Source of the DNA: Actinomyces weissii
GTDB taxonomy: Bacteria > Actinomycetota > Actinomycetes > Actinomycetales > Actinomycetaceae
Assembly: GCF_016598775.1 (NCBI RefSeq)
Contig: NZ_CP066802.1
Span: forward strand, 1,798,001-1,862,000
Length of the DNA: 64,000 bases
Direction of reading: 5' to 3'
In this document: positions 52,832 through 62,640 of the stretch, piece by piece
Position numbering within the stretch: the first letter of the stretch is position 1
Layout of the letters: each line of letters starts with the position of its first letter
Made by a program: the position numbers and the translations under genes
The notes under the pieces: generated by a model
Told to the model about the DNA's origin: nothing
Seen by the model: the letters and a program-made list of their open reading frames with translations, nothing else
Database searches by the model: none

Positions 52832-55636
52832 TCATACGGGCGGAACACTGGCTGCGGCACGGGCTGGGCTACCGGCAGGGGCGCTGCCTGCGGGGGCGGG
52901 CAGGCTGACCGGCTGGGAGGCCCGCAACGCCGTCCGCACGGTCAGGCCGACCGCCACGAGCAGCACGCAGGCCACCACTAGGCAGCCCCAGAGCAGGGCC
53001 GACCCCGTCCCGGCTGGGCCTCCCGACTGCCACCAGCCTGTAGGACCGCCGAGCCCCAGCGCCGTCGTCGGCAGGAGTACCAGCAGAACCGGTGCGAGCT
53101 GGCGGGCCCACAGGGCCGCCTCCGCCCCCAGCCGCGAGCGCCGCGACCAGCCCAGGCTGGCCAGGAGGCGCTGGCGACGGTGGGCGGCGCGCCGTAGGTC
53201 CCCCAGTCCCAGGAGCAGGACGGCGGCGGTGGCGCAGGCGGCCAGCAGGAGCAGGAGGCGTGCTGCCGCCCCGACCAGGCCCGTGCCCTGGGCGGCGAGC
53301 TCCGAGAAGCCTGCCTGGCTGCTGGTGGCGCTGAGCACCTCCAGCCCCAGGACTGTCAGGGCCCCGGCGGCCAGGGCCGCGCCGCTGACGGCCCAGCGGC
53401 CCGGGTTGTGGGCGTGCCAGCCCACGGCCAGGGGCGAGCCGCTGGCCCCGCCGCCCCGCCTGCGGGCACGCCAGAGCCTGAGACGCCGCCAGGAGGCGCG
53501 ACCCCCGGTCGGAGTGGGAGGGGCGATCCGGCGGGGCTGCGCGGCCCGCCACCCGTCCCACCAGGCCAGGGCTATCGTTCCCAGGCAGGCCGCCAGCCCG
53601 ACGACCACCAGCGCTCCCGTGCCCGGCCCGGCGCTGGCCACCGGCCGGATTAGGGCCAGCAGGACCACGAGCAGGCAGGCCACCCCTACCAGCGTGCTGC
53701 CGGGCAGGGTGGCGGCCAGGAGGCGGCGGCGCACCTGCTGGCCCGTCCAGCCTGTGTGCAGCAGGGTGCGGGCCTCCTGGCGGCGGGCCACGGAGGCGTT
53801 GGACTCCACCAGCACGGTCAGGGCACCGACCACCAGCACGGCCAGGACGGGCAGCAGCCGCAGGGCCCGCCCGGTGGCCTGCTCCACCCGCAGCACGGCG
53901 CCCAGCTCCGTCCAGGTCTCGGTGGCTGTGCCGTGCCAGGCCACCGGGTCGTGGCCCCCGAGCGTGACGCCCACCTCCACGGGGGAGGCGCCGGTGAGCA
54001 CGGTCACGTCCAGGCCGGTCTGCGCGATCTGGGCGGCGACCCGTTCCAACTCAGTGTCCGAGGGCGGCTGCCCGGTGGGCCGTTCCAGGCGCACGCGCAG
54101 CACCCCTGCCCCCAGCTCCCCGCCCGGCATGAGGGCCTGGAGCAGCTGGCGGGAGACCAGGGCTGGGGCGGCGGAGGTGGCAGCACCGGTGGCGTCCAGG
54201 GTCTGCCGGACGGGCCCGTCAGCGGTGCGCAGGGTGGAGGCGCTCAGCGGGCTAGTACCCGCCTGGAAGGTACTGGTGACGGGGGTGTAGGTGTCGGCCT
54301 CCCCGGCCAGCAGGCTCAGCGCGGGCACCGGTGTGGGGCGCTGGGTGTGGGGGCGGTAGGTCTCGTCGTGCCACTGGCTGCCCAGGGAGCTGGGTGGACC
54401 CACCGGGCTGAGGACGACGCCGGGGCCGCTGCTGCCGCTGCTGTAGGTGCGGTTCAGGGGGGTGAGTACCTTGGCGGAGGCGGCGTCCGGGTGGGCCCAG
54501 AACGGGCCGGTGCTGATGACTGGTACCGGGCTCGCCGCGTCCGTGGTGTAGGGGTGGGCGTGTCCGGCCCAGGCACTCAATGGTGAGGAGAGGGATGAGC
54601 TGCGAATCTCGGTGACCGGCAGGCTGTGGAGGGCGGCGAGCCCTTCCGGGGTCAGCGAGTGGCAGCCTTTCAGCAGGCGGGAGGTCTGGCAGCCGCCGTC
54701 CGGGGCCTGCGCCTGTGGGCCCAGGTCGGCGGGGGTGCGGGCAGTGATGGTGGCTTCGACCGTGATCTCACCCCGGGGCTCAGTGCTGACCAGGGCGGGG
54801 ACGGGCTGGCCGTTGGTCAGGGGCGGGGACAAGCGGGCCATGGCTGCCTCTTGGGTGCCGGCGTCGGCAGCAGTGGAGGTCTGTGCCAGCGTGTCCAGGG
54901 AGGAGGCCAGGTCCTCCGCCCCGACGGCGCGGGCCAGGCGCGCCTCGGCCTCAGGGTCCACCGCCACCGCGAAGGAGCGGGCTGCGGTCAGGTAGGTGTT
55001 GGCCAGCAGTCCCGCGCCGGTGGCCGGGGCGTACTGGGGCTCGTAGCGGTAGCCCTCCGGGCCCAGGACCACGACGGGGCTGGCGGTGGGGCCCAGCAGG
55101 CTCGCCCGGCTGATGCCGGGGGAGACCAGGGTGGTGTCTGCCTGCAGCAGGGCCCCCACCTGCTGGAGGTCAGTGCGACGGGTGCCGGTGCCGTCCGTGG
55201 TGGCGACCTGCAGGTCAGCGGTCCAGGCCAGGTCAGCGCCCGGCTGGGAGGGCAGCCAGGCGCTGACGGCCTCGCCTGCGGGCTTGGCCCAGGTCGGCAG
55301 CACGGTGGCGGGGGCCACCACCTCTACGCCCGGCACGACCTGCACCTGGCGGATCTGCTCCTCAGAGACCAGGCCGGGGGTCATCCAGGCGTCCGGGGCC
55401 AGGTGGGGGTGCCCGTCCAGAGGCGTGGCGAGGTCAGGCCCAGCGGTGATGAGCAGGTCGACGGGCTGGTCACGGGCAGTCAGCAGGGCCTGGTTGACGC
55501 TTATCTCCGCACGGGCACCGACCAGGCTGGAGCACACCAGGACCACAGCAAGCAGCCCCATGGCCCCGGCCCGGCGGAGCACCCGCTGGCAGCGTCGGAC
55601 CAGGCTGCCGTGCTGCCTGCGCCTAGGGGCCCTCAC
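52832..55636 (-). CDS. FtsX-like ABC transporter permease, large extracellular domain
   Basis: 934 residues from a GTG overlapping the previous stop (GTGA). One helix near the N-terminus (about 25-42, AMGLLAVVLVCSSLVGA) is followed by ~560 residues of extracellular sequence rich in Ser/Thr/Pro. Then come several helices (about 620-640, 665-690, 700-720, 760-780, 800-830, 850-880, 895-925), including FtsX-like blocks (RRQEARTLLHTGWTGQQVRRR and RQRLLASLGWSRRSRLGAE) that contact the ATPase. The cargo is unknown; the family moves lipids, peptides or drugs or transmits signals to wall hydrolases. A pair with the downstream ATPase. Confidence 0.8.
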   Translation of the reverse strand: MRAPRRRQHGSLVRRCQRVLRRAGAMGLLAVVLVCSSLVGARAEISVNQALLTARDQPVDLLITAGPDLATPLDGHPHLAPDAWMTPGLVSEEQIRQVQVVPGVEVVAPATVLPTWAKPAGEAVSAWLPSQPGADLAWTADLQVATTDGTGTRRTDLQQVGALLQADTTLVSPGISRASLLGPTASPVVVLGPEGYRYEPQYAPATGAGLLANTYLTAARSFAVAVDPEAEARLARAVGAEDLASSLDTLAQTSTAADAGTQEAAMARLSPPLTNGQPVPALVSTEPRGEITVEATITARTPADLGPQAQAPDGGCQTSRLLKGCHSLTPEGLAALHSLPVTEIRSSSLSSPLSAWAGHAHPYTTDAASPVPVISTGPFWAHPDAASAKVLTPLNRTYSSGSSGPGVVLSPVGPPSSLGSQWHDETYRPHTQRPTPVPALSLLAGEADTYTPVTSTFQAGTSPLSASTLRTADGPVRQTLDATGAATSAAPALVSRQLLQALMPGGELGAGVLRVRLERPTGQPPSDTELERVAAQIAQTGLDVTVLTGASPVEVGVTLGGHDPVAWHGTATETWTELGAVLRVEQATGRALRLLPVLAVLVVGALTVLVESNASVARRQEARTLLHTGWTGQQVRRRLLAATLPGSTLVGVACLLVVLLALIRPVASAGPGTGALVVVGLAACLGTIALAWWDGWRAAQPRRIAPPTPTGGRASWRRLRLWRARRRGGGASGSPLAVGWHAHNPGRWAVSGAALAAGALTVLGLEVLSATSSQAGFSELAAQGTGLVGAAARLLLLLAACATAAVLLLGLGDLRRAAHRRQRLLASLGWSRRSRLGAEAALWARQLAPVLLVLLPTTALGLGGPTGWWQSGGPAGTGSALLWGCLVVACVLLVAVGLTVRTALRASQPVSLPAPAGSAPAGSPARAAASVPPV

Positions 55637-56859
55637 AGCGCCTTGCTATCGGCGTTGAACAAGGTCCTGGTGACGTGCTCGCGCGTGCGCGGGTGCAGCA
55701 GCACGGTGGTCAGGCACAGGCCGGTGCCGCACTCCACCAGCAGGAGCACCAGGCCCAAGGTGGAGGGCCCCACCTGGGTCAGACGTCCGGGGCCCGCCGA
55801 GCCGCTGGCCGCCCAGAAGGCCAGTCCCGCACCCACCACCAGCAGCCCGGTGGCCGCCGCGCAGGCCGCCACCGCACCCGGCAGGCTCAGCTGGCACAGC
55901 CGCCGTCTACGGGACCACGCGCACAGCGCCGCCACCGCCAGCGGCACCAGCGCCACCCAGACGGCCACCGCCCCCAGGCCCGAGTCAGGCAGCGCCCCCA
56001 GCAGCGGCAGGCTGGGGACCGGCCCGGCCCTGACCCCTCCCGGGGAGAACAAGGTGCCGTCCCCCACCCGGAAGCCCGCCCCCGTCAGCCAGGACAGGGC
56101 CCAGACCAGCCAGGTGGGCAGCCAGCCCAGCTGCAGCAGCACCAGGGAAGCGGTGGCAGCCACTCCCCCGCCAGCAAGAGCCTGCTGCAGGGCCGTGACC
56201 CGCTCCCAGCCGTTCAGCAGCATCCCCCCGGCGGTTACCAGGGCCGCTAGGGCCAGCAGCCCCGCCGTCCGGGTGGCCAGCAGCAGTCCTTCAGCCAGCC
56301 AGTCCGGGCCGGAGGGCAGCAGCCGGGTGCGGCCGGTCTGGGACGCCGCCCGGCGCCGCTCCCGCCACCAGCGGGCCCAGGCGGTCCCACCGGTCACCAG
56401 CGCCACCCCGGGCACGGCCCCCCACACCGGGCCGCCACCACCCAGCAGGCACAGCACCCCGGCCGCCAGCCCAGCAGCCAGGCCCACCCACAGCACCGAC
56501 AGCAGCCCGGCGAGCCGGGCCCGGCCAGCAGCCCCCCAGGCAAGCACAGCGTGCAGCAGGGTCAGCCCCAGCAGCGGCAGGCTTAGCCGGTCCGCGTCCC
56601 CGCCCTCACCGGTGAACGGGCTGTAGGTCCCGCCGAATCCCAGGCCCCACAGGCGGGTAGCGGCACGCACCGCACCGTCGGCTGACAGGGCCGCCGCCGC
56701 GTCCTGCGCCGTGCCGCTGAGGTAGACGGCCAGCACCGTGGCCAGCACCAGCAGCCAGCTCAGCAGCACGCACTCTCCCGCTACGCGCAAGGCCCAGGGC
56801 CAGTCCGGGGGGACCAGTCCTGGGCGGTTGCGGGTGCTCGGCGGCACGGCTCCTGTCAC
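55633..56859 (-). CDS. DUF6350 multi-span membrane protein
   Basis: 408 residues from a GTG that overlaps the sucD stop by four bases. About nine to ten hydrophobic helices span the whole length. The N-terminal [21 protein letters not shown] and [21 protein letters not shown] match DUF6350, an actinobacterial family of unknown function usually found between sucD and purN/purH, as here. Four-base overlaps on both sides show translational coupling with sucD and the ABC permease gene. Confidence 0.8.
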   Translation of the reverse strand: MTGAVPPSTRNRPGLVPPDWPWALRVAGECVLLSWLLVLATVLAVYLSGTAQDAAAALSADGAVRAATRLWGLGFGGTYSPFTGEGGDADRLSLPLLGLTLLHAVLAWGAAGRARLAGLLSVLWVGLAAGLAAGVLCLLGGGGPVWGAVPGVALVTGGTAWARWWRERRRAASQTGRTRLLPSGPDWLAEGLLLATRTAGLLALAALVTAGGMLLNGWERVTALQQALAGGGVAATASLVLLQLGWLPTWLVWALSWLTGAGFRVGDGTLFSPGGVRAGPVPSLPLLGALPDSGLGAVAVWVALVPLAVAALCAWSRRRRLCQLSLPGAVAACAAATGLLVVGAGLAFWAASGSAGPGRLTQVGPSTLGLVLLLVECGTGLCLTTVLLHPRTREHVTRTLFNADSKAL

Positions 56860-57803
56860 GCCCGGCCAGCAGCGGCCGCGCGCGTGGCGGCCAGGGTCTC
56901 GCGGGCCAGGCGCGCCGTCTCCGAGGGGGTGCGGCCAACGCGCACGCCCGCGGCCTCCAGCGCCGTCTTCTTGGCGGCGGCCGTGCCGGAGGAGCCGGAG
57001 ACGATCGCCCCGGCGTGGCCCATGGTCTTGCCCTCGGGGGCGGTGAAGCCCGCCACGTAGGCGACAACTGGCTTGGTCATGTTCTCCTTGATGTAGGCGG
57101 CGGCGCGCTCCTCGGCGTCGCCCCCGATCTCACCGATCATCACGACCAGCTCGGTGTCCGGGTCCGCCTCGAAGCCCGCCAGGGCGTCGATGTGGGTGGT
57201 ACCTACCACCGGGTCCCCGCCGATACCGATGCAGGTGGTGAAGCCGAGGTCCCGCAGCTCATGCATGAGCTGGTAGGTGAGGGTACCGGACTTGGACACC
57301 AGTCCCAGGGGTCCCGCGCCGGTGATGTCCGGCGGGGTGATGCCCGCGTTGGAGCGCTCCGGGGAGATGATCCCCGGGCAGTTGGGGCCGATCAGGCGCA
57401 CGCCCTTGGCGGCGGCGTAGGCCCGGAAGTAGGTGGTGTCCGCCACGGGAACTCCCTCGGTTATGACCACCACCAGGGACAGTCCGGCGTCCACCGCCTC
57501 CACCACGGCGTCCTTGGCGAAGGCCGGGGGCACGAAGACCACGGAGACGGTGGCCCCAGTGGCCTCCCGGGCCTGGGCTACGCTGCCGTACACGGGCACG
57601 GACACGGTCCCGGCCCGCACCTGGCCCGCGCCCGGGCCGATCGGCTCCACCTCAAAGTCCACGCTGGTGCCGGCCTTGCGCGGGTTCACGCCCGCCACCA
57701 CCTGGCTGCCAGCGCAGAGCATGCGGCGGGTGTGCTTGCGGCCCTCGGAGCCGGTCATTCCCTGGACGATCAGGCGGTCACTGTGGTCAAGGAAGATGCT
57801 CAC
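56856..57803 (-). CDS. sucD: Succinate--CoA ligase alpha subunit
   Basis: 315 residues from a GTG. It binds CoA ([15 protein letters not shown], in place of GxTGxxG) and carries the phosphorylated His, His263 in [27 protein letters not shown] and [11 protein letters not shown] are family blocks. With SucC it converts succinyl-CoA to succinate, making ATP or GTP. It lies 4 bp after sucC on the same strand. Confidence 0.95.
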   Translation of the reverse strand: MSIFLDHSDRLIVQGMTGSEGRKHTRRMLCAGSQVVAGVNPRKAGTSVDFEVEPIGPGAGQVRAGTVSVPVYGSVAQAREATGATVSVVFVPPAFAKDAVVEAVDAGLSLVVVITEGVPVADTTYFRAYAAAKGVRLIGPNCPGIISPERSNAGITPPDITGAGPLGLVSKSGTLTYQLMHELRDLGFTTCIGIGGDPVVGTTHIDALAGFEADPDTELVVMIGEIGGDAEERAAAYIKENMTKPVVAYVAGFTAPEGKTMGHAGAIVSGSSGTAAAKKTALEAAGVRVGRTPSETARLARETLAATRAAAAGRA

Positions 57804-57807
57804 GGTC

Positions 57808-58992
57808 TCAGGCTCCCTGCTGCTCAGCGATGGCGGTGACGACGTCGGCGGCGCCGTCCATGGTCTCTACTACGGTGACGCCGGGCAGTGCCGCCTCGGC
57901 CAGCATCTGGTGGGCCAGCTCAGCGTTGTTGCCGTCCAGGCGCACCACGACGGGCTTGCTGAAGCCCTCCAGCTCCCGCACGGCAGTGATGATGCCCTCC
58001 GCCACGGTGTCGCAGGAGGTGATGCCCCCGAAGACGTTCACCAGGATCGCCCGCACCTGAGGGTCGGAGGCCACGACCTCCAGGCCGGTGGCCATGACCT
58101 CGGCGGAGGAGCCGCCCCCCAGGTCCAGGAAGTTGGCGGGGCGCATACCGCCGTGGCTCTCACCGGCCCCGGCCACGACGTCGAGGGTGGACATGACCAG
58201 TCCGGCCCCGTTGCCCAGGACCCCCACCTGGCCCTCCAGGCGCACGTAGTTCAGCCCGGCCTCCTTGGCGCGGGTCTCCAGGGGGTCGGCGTCCCGGGTG
58301 TCCTTGAAGGCGGCGTGCCCGGGGTGACGGAAGGCGGAGTTGTCGTCCAGGCTGACCTTGCCGTCCAGCGCCAGCACCCGGCCGTCCGGGGTGAGGACCA
58401 GGGGGTTGACCTCCACCAAGGTGGCGTCCTCGGCGGTGAAGACCTCCCACAGGCGCTCGATCACCTGGGCCACCTGGGCCGCCACCTGCGGGGGCTCTAT
58501 CCGGGCCGCGGCCACGATCTGCTGGGCCACCTGGGGGGTGATGCCGACCAGCGGGTCCACGCCCACGCGGGCCAGGTCCTCCGGGCGCTCCTTGGCCAGG
58601 GTCTCGATGTCCATGCCGCCCTCCCGGGAGCACATCGCCAGGTAGCGGCGCTCAGCCCGGTCCAGCAGCACGGAGAAGTAGAGCTCGGCGGCGATGTCCA
58701 CGCCGTCAGCCACCAGGACGGTGCGCACGGTGTGCCCCTTGATGTCCATGCCCAGGATCTCCTCGGCGCGGGCACGGGCCTCCTCCACGCTGCGGGCCAG
58801 CTTGACGCCGCCCGCCTTGCCCCGGCCCCCGGTCTTCACCTGGGCCTTGATGACCAGGAGGCTGGAGCCTTCAGCCAGCATGCGCCTGGCGGCCTCCTCC
58901 GCCTCCTGCGGGGTGGTGGCGACGGTGCCCGGCAGCACCGGCACCCCGTGGGCGGCGAAGAGCTCCTTCGCCTGGTACTCGTATAGGTCCAT
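57808..58992 (-). CDS. sucC: Succinate--CoA ligase [ADP-forming] beta subunit
   Basis: 394 residues from the ATG at 58992 (AGAGGAAG upstream), giving the usual N-terminus [19 protein letters not shown]. An ATP-grasp domain ([18 protein letters not shown]) is followed by the ligase domain with [27 protein letters not shown] and [11 protein letters not shown]. It binds nucleotide and succinate and pairs with SucD. First gene of a five-gene run. The upstream region is shared with the divergent pfkA. Confidence 0.95.
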   Translation of the reverse strand: MDLYEYQAKELFAAHGVPVLPGTVATTPQEAEEAARRMLAEGSSLLVIKAQVKTGGRGKAGGVKLARSVEEARARAEEILGMDIKGHTVRTVLVADGVDIAAELYFSVLLDRAERRYLAMCSREGGMDIETLAKERPEDLARVGVDPLVGITPQVAQQIVAAARIEPPQVAAQVAQVIERLWEVFTAEDATLVEVNPLVLTPDGRVLALDGKVSLDDNSAFRHPGHAAFKDTRDADPLETRAKEAGLNYVRLEGQVGVLGNGAGLVMSTLDVVAGAGESHGGMRPANFLDLGGGSSAEVMATGLEVVASDPQVRAILVNVFGGITSCDTVAEGIITAVRELEGFSKPVVVRLDGNNAELAHQMLAEAALPGVTVVETMDGAADVVTAIAEQQGA

Positions 58993-59310
58993 ACAGTGCT
59001 TCCTCTCAGTTCCGGCCTGCCTGAGCCCGGTGGGACTCCAGGTCCTGCGGGGCGTCCCGGCGCAGGCGTGCCCACCCACTCAGGAGCGTAACGCGACCTA
59101 GCCCACATCCGGGGCAAGTTTGCAGGCCGAATCGGGACCAAGGTCCGCCGGAGGGAGGACGGCCCGGTCCGAGCACCGGACGCGCCCGCCCACACCCGGC
59201 GCTCCGCAGGCCCGGAGCATGACGCCGGAGGCCCGCTGCACCACAATGGGGACCGTGCGCTCCTGGCCCGCCAGGCGCACACCCTGTCCACGCCCACCGG
59301 AAGGACCCAC
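58993..59310. promoter_or_regulatory. Divergent promoter region, sucC / pfkA
   Basis: 318 bp between divergent genes. GGGGCAAGTTTGCAGGCC near 59112-59129 is the least GC-rich part. GGAAGGA precedes the pfkA ATG. No -35/-10 pair, operator or small gene can be defined with confidence. Confidence 0.35.
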
Positions 59311-61653
59311 ATGCCCGCCGTCGCCCCCACACCCACCACCCTTGAGGAGCTCACCCAGCCGGCTCTCGGCCCTGACGGCCAAGGGGTGCGCGTCGGGGTG
59401 CTCACCTCCGGCGGTGACGCCCAGGGAATGAACGCGGCCGTGCGGGCCGTGGTGCGCACCGCCCTGCGCATGGGGGCGCGCCCCTATGCCGTCATGGAGG
59501 GCTGGGCCGGGGCCGTGTCCGGGGGTGAGGGCATCCGTCCCCTGGGCTGGGACTCCGTGGGCTCGATCCTGCACCGGGGCGGCACCGTGATCGGCACCGC
59601 CCGCTGCCCGGAGTTCCGGGAGCTGGAGGGCCAAATGCGGGCGGCCCGCAACCTGCTGGAGCACGGCATCGACCGGCTGGTGGTGATCGGCGGGGACGGC
59701 TCGCTCACCGGTACTGACGAGTTCCGCACCAACTGGCCCCAGCTGCTGGCATCCCTGGTGGAGCGTGGAGAGATCAGCCAGGAGGTCGCGGACGCGCACC
59801 CGGTGCTGATGGTTACCGGGATCGTCGGGTCGATCGACAACGACCTGGTGGGTGCCGACATGACCATCGGCACGGACTCCGCCCTGCACCGCATCCTGGA
59901 GGCCATCGACGCCATCTCCTCCACCGCCGCCTCCCACCAGCGCACCTTCGTGGTCGAGGTTATGGGGCGGCGCTGCGGCTACCTGGCCCTGATGGCCGCC
60001 GTCGCCGGTGGCTGCGACTACGTGCTGGTACCGGAGATGCCCACCGCCGACTGGGCTGAAGACATGTGCGCCAAGCTGCGGGAGGGACGGGCGGCCGGAC
60101 GCCGCGAGTCGATGGTGGTGGTGGCCGAGGGCGCCACGGACCGGGACGGCAACCGGATCACCGCTGCCGACGTCTCCGCCGTCCTGTCCGAACGTCTGGG
60201 TGAGGACGCGCGCGTGACGATCCTGGGGCACGTGCAGCGCGGAGGCAAGCCCTCCGCCTACGACCGCTGGATGTCCACCCTGCTCGGGGCGGCCGCCGCC
60301 CGCGAGGTGCTTACCGCCAGCCCCGACTCCGAGCCCGTCATCATCGCCGAGCGGCACAACCGGATCCGGAGCCTGCCGATGATGGAGCAGGTGCGGGCCA
60401 CCCGCGCCGTCGCCCAGTTCATCAAGGACGGCGACTACGACGCAGCGGTAGCCGCCCGCGGCTCCTCCTTCCAGCGGATGACCTCGATCTTCAAGACCCT
60501 CTCCACTCCCCCGGCCCTGGAGCCCGCCGCCACGGCAGGCACCAGCCTCAAGCGGGTGGCGATCATCCACGCCGGGGGCCTGGCCCCGGGCATGAACACG
60601 GCCGCCCGGGCCGCCGTCCGCCTGGGCCTGGACCACGGCTTCAACATGCTGGGCGTGGAGGGAGGCTTCCCCGGACTGATCGACGGGCGGGTGCGCGAGC
60701 TGACCTGGGCGGACGTGGAGGGCTGGGTCGGCGACGGCGGGGCCGAGCTGGGCACCCACCGGGACGTGCCCACGATCGAGCAGCTCTACGCGCTGGGTCG
60801 GCAGATCGAGCTCAACAGGATTGACGCGCTGCTGGTGATCGGGGGCTACAACGCCTACCTGTCCGCCCACCGGCTGGTCACCGAGCGGGACCGCTACCCC
60901 GCCTTCAAGATCCCGGTGGTGTGCGTGCCCGCCTCCATCGACAACAACCTGCCGGGCTCCGAGCTGGCGATCGGCTCGGACACCGCCCTGAACCAGGCGG
61001 TCAACGCCCTGGACGCCATCAAGTTGTCCGCCTCCGCCTCCCGGCGGTGCTTCGTGGCCGAGATGATGGGCCGCAAGTGCGGCTACCTGACCCTGGCCGC
61101 GGGTATCGCCACGGGCGCTGAGCGGGTGTACCTCAACGAGGACCCGCTGGACCTGCAGACCCTGGCCGCGGACTCCCAGCGGATGGTGGAGGCCTTCCGC
61201 TCCGGGCGGCGGCTCTACCTGGCGATCCGCAACGAGCGGGCCTCCGAGGGCTACACCACGGACGTGCTGGCCCACATCTTCGCGGAGGAGGGCCGGGGCC
61301 TGTACGACGTGCGCCAGGCGGTGATCGGGCACCTGCAGCAGGGTGGTGACCCCACCCCCTTCGACCGGATCATGGCCACCAAACTGGTGGCGCACGCCCT
61401 GGGGCTGCTGGCTGAGCGGCTGTCTGAGGGCAGCATCCGCTCCTCCTACGTGGGCATCATGGAGGGGCGGCTCTCCGCCCGTCCGCTGGAGCGCATGGAG
61501 GAGGACCTGGACCTGGAGGCCCGCCGCCCCCTGGACCAGTGGTGGATGGGCCTGCGCGGAGCGATCCCGCTGGTGAGCCAGAACTCCGGGGTGCTGTCCA
61601 TAGAGCAGGTGCCGGACTTCCGCGAGACCGTGGACGCCGCGCCAGCCCCTTAG
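59311..61653 (+). CDS. pfkA: 6-phosphofructokinase, double-length (two PFK domains)
   Basis: 780 residues, about twice the length of E. coli PfkA. The N-terminal domain (about 24-390) has VGVLTSGGDAQGMNAAVR, an ATP-type GGDGS and the catalytic SIDND (Asp176, Asp178), so it looks active. The C-terminal domain (about 409-770) has IIHAGGLAPGMNTAAR, GGYNA instead of GGDGS and SIDNN, so the second catalytic Asp is Asn546; it is probably a regulatory half. This is the layout of eukaryotic PFKs and of some bacterial tandem PFKs. It phosphorylates fructose-6-phosphate with ATP in glycolysis. Start at 59311 behind GGAAGGA. Confidence 0.9.
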   Translation: MPAVAPTPTTLEELTQPALGPDGQGVRVGVLTSGGDAQGMNAAVRAVVRTALRMGARPYAVMEGWAGAVSGGEGIRPLGWDSVGSILHRGGTVIGTARCPEFRELEGQMRAARNLLEHGIDRLVVIGGDGSLTGTDEFRTNWPQLLASLVERGEISQEVADAHPVLMVTGIVGSIDNDLVGADMTIGTDSALHRILEAIDAISSTAASHQRTFVVEVMGRRCGYLALMAAVAGGCDYVLVPEMPTADWAEDMCAKLREGRAAGRRESMVVVAEGATDRDGNRITAADVSAVLSERLGEDARVTILGHVQRGGKPSAYDRWMSTLLGAAAAREVLTASPDSEPVIIAERHNRIRSLPMMEQVRATRAVAQFIKDGDYDAAVAARGSSFQRMTSIFKTLSTPPALEPAATAGTSLKRVAIIHAGGLAPGMNTAARAAVRLGLDHGFNMLGVEGGFPGLIDGRVRELTWADVEGWVGDGGAELGTHRDVPTIEQLYALGRQIELNRIDALLVIGGYNAYLSAHRLVTERDRYPAFKIPVVCVPASIDNNLPGSELAIGSDTALNQAVNALDAIKLSASASRRCFVAEMMGRKCGYLTLAAGIATGAERVYLNEDPLDLQTLAADSQRMVEAFRSGRRLYLAIRNERASEGYTTDVLAHIFAEEGRGLYDVRQAVIGHLQQGGDPTPFDRIMATKLVAHALGLLAERLSEGSIRSSYVGIMEGRLSARPLERMEEDLDLEARRPLDQWWMGLRGAIPLVSQNSGVLSIEQVPDFRETVDAAPAP

Positions 61654-61691
61654 GCACCACGGACCGCTGACCGGGGGCCTGGCCCGCTTGT

Positions 61692-61725
61692 CAGGCCCCT
61701 CCGGCCCATGTGCCGGAGGGGCCTG
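61692..61725 (+). terminator. Terminator of pfkA
   Basis: CAGGCCCCTCCGGC (61692-61705) pairs perfectly with GCCGGAGGGGCCTG (61712-61725) around 6 bases, 38 bp after the stop codon. Confidence 0.85.
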
Positions 61726-62119
61726 TGGGACCGGTTGCTCCCTGCTGGGCTCGGTGTGTCTGTGTGAGTACGGGGCTGGTGCCCCTGCGGCCCCGGCTGC
61801 CCCTGGTGGGCTGGGCAGAGCGGGAACTGTCACTGGCGGAGGGCTAAGAGCCCTGACACCGACCGCTGATCCTTTAACCACCGCGGAATCAAGCCAAAAA
61901 CTCCCCCACCCCAAAACCAGAGAGGTGCTCTAATCCTCCGCCAGTGACAAAACGCGCCCGCCCGGGCCCCAGAAGGCGCTCACCGGAGGGCGCCCGCACG
62001 CGCCCAGCAGGGGGCAGCCAAACTCACCTGATCTGGGCAAGACTGTGCCGGTCCAGGCGGAACTGGCGGGCCTGGGAAAGAAGGCTGGGCAGGACGACCC
62101 CACTAACCCCCACGACACG

Positions 62120-62189
62120 CCCGAATCACACACACATTCGCGCCGATAACCCCCGATCCCCCCGAACCACACACATTCGCACTGATAAC
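62120..62189. repeat. Two-copy imperfect tandem repeat
   Basis: Units start at 62120 and 62161 and share CCCGAAyCACACACATTCG followed by GATAAC, differing by a CA dinucleotide and a few substitutions. No coding frame crosses both copies. Confidence 0.6.
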
Positions 62190-62218
62190 TCGAACTGCGC
62201 TCGTCCAGGAAAGACTGT

Positions 62219-62254
62219 GGCCCGTGGGCCGGGATCCCTCCCGGCCCACGGGCC
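62219..62254. terminator. Strong hairpin upstream of a 26-codon frame
   Basis: GGCCCGTGGGCCGGGA (62219-62234) pairs perfectly with TCCCGGCCCACGGGCC (62239-62254) around four bases. It looks like a terminator, but no gene on either strand ends nearby; it may mark a transcribed small RNA or a lost gene. Confidence 0.5.
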
Positions 62255-62270
62255 CTCGTCGTCAGGAGCC

Positions 62271-62351
62271 ATGGCTGCGACCCGCGCGATTCCCATGACA
62301 CGCGAGGAGCGGCTCCTGCTTCACCAGAACGTGGCCACCAGGCTCCCTTAA
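62271..62351 (+). CDS. Possible 26-residue peptide
   Basis: ATG at 62271 has AGGAG four bases upstream and reads MAATRAIPMTREERLLLHQN, then VATRLP and TAA. The TREERLLLHQ stretch recalls the N-terminus of some conserved actinobacterial membrane proteins, so this could be the broken 5' end of such a gene rather than a working peptide. Very short, hence uncertain. Confidence 0.25.
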   Translation: MAATRAIPMTREERLLLHQNVATRLP

Positions 62352-62640
62352 ACCCGGTAGGACACTCAGCAGCAACCCTTCATCAGGTTCCCCAACCCTC
62401 TAGGAGGCTGCCGTCCGGTGGTGACAACTATGTAAGCCCCTTCAACTGGGAGAACGCCCCCGCACTGGCTGAGAACTTCCTTGGAAACAGTCAACGTCCC
62501 GGTAAAGCACCGGCTCGGCCACCTGCCCACCCCGCCGTCGACCGCAGGCCCCACCCTGGCTCCTCCACGTACTGGTGGGCCTGCACAGGTCTGACGGCTG
62601 ACCGCCCCACGGCCTTGGCCGCTTCCAGGACAATCAGCCC

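Larger units (their letters stand above)
61726..62640. other. Non-coding region with repeats and a hairpin
   Basis: About 900 bp without a convincing gene. It holds a two-copy imperfect repeat at 62120-62189, a strong hairpin at 62219-62254 and a 26-codon frame at 62271-62351. Base composition is less GC-biased than the genes, and stops are frequent. It contains no tRNA that can be folded by eye. The promoter of the acetyltransferase gene should lie in the last 100 bp. Confidence 0.45.

Noticed and set aside
59098..61914. 938-codon minus-strand frame opposite pfkA
   Set aside because: Antisense to a strongly supported gene; composition is that of a shadow frame.
61944..62351. 135-codon frame as a full gene
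   Set aside because: The first ~100 codons cross a repeat and a perfect hairpin and give Arg/Pro/Thr/His-rich text; only the last 26 codons have a start with a ribosome-binding site.
61726..62640. tRNA or other structured RNA gene
   Set aside because: No T-arm GTTCRANNC with a matching acceptor stem was found here or elsewhere in the window by eye.
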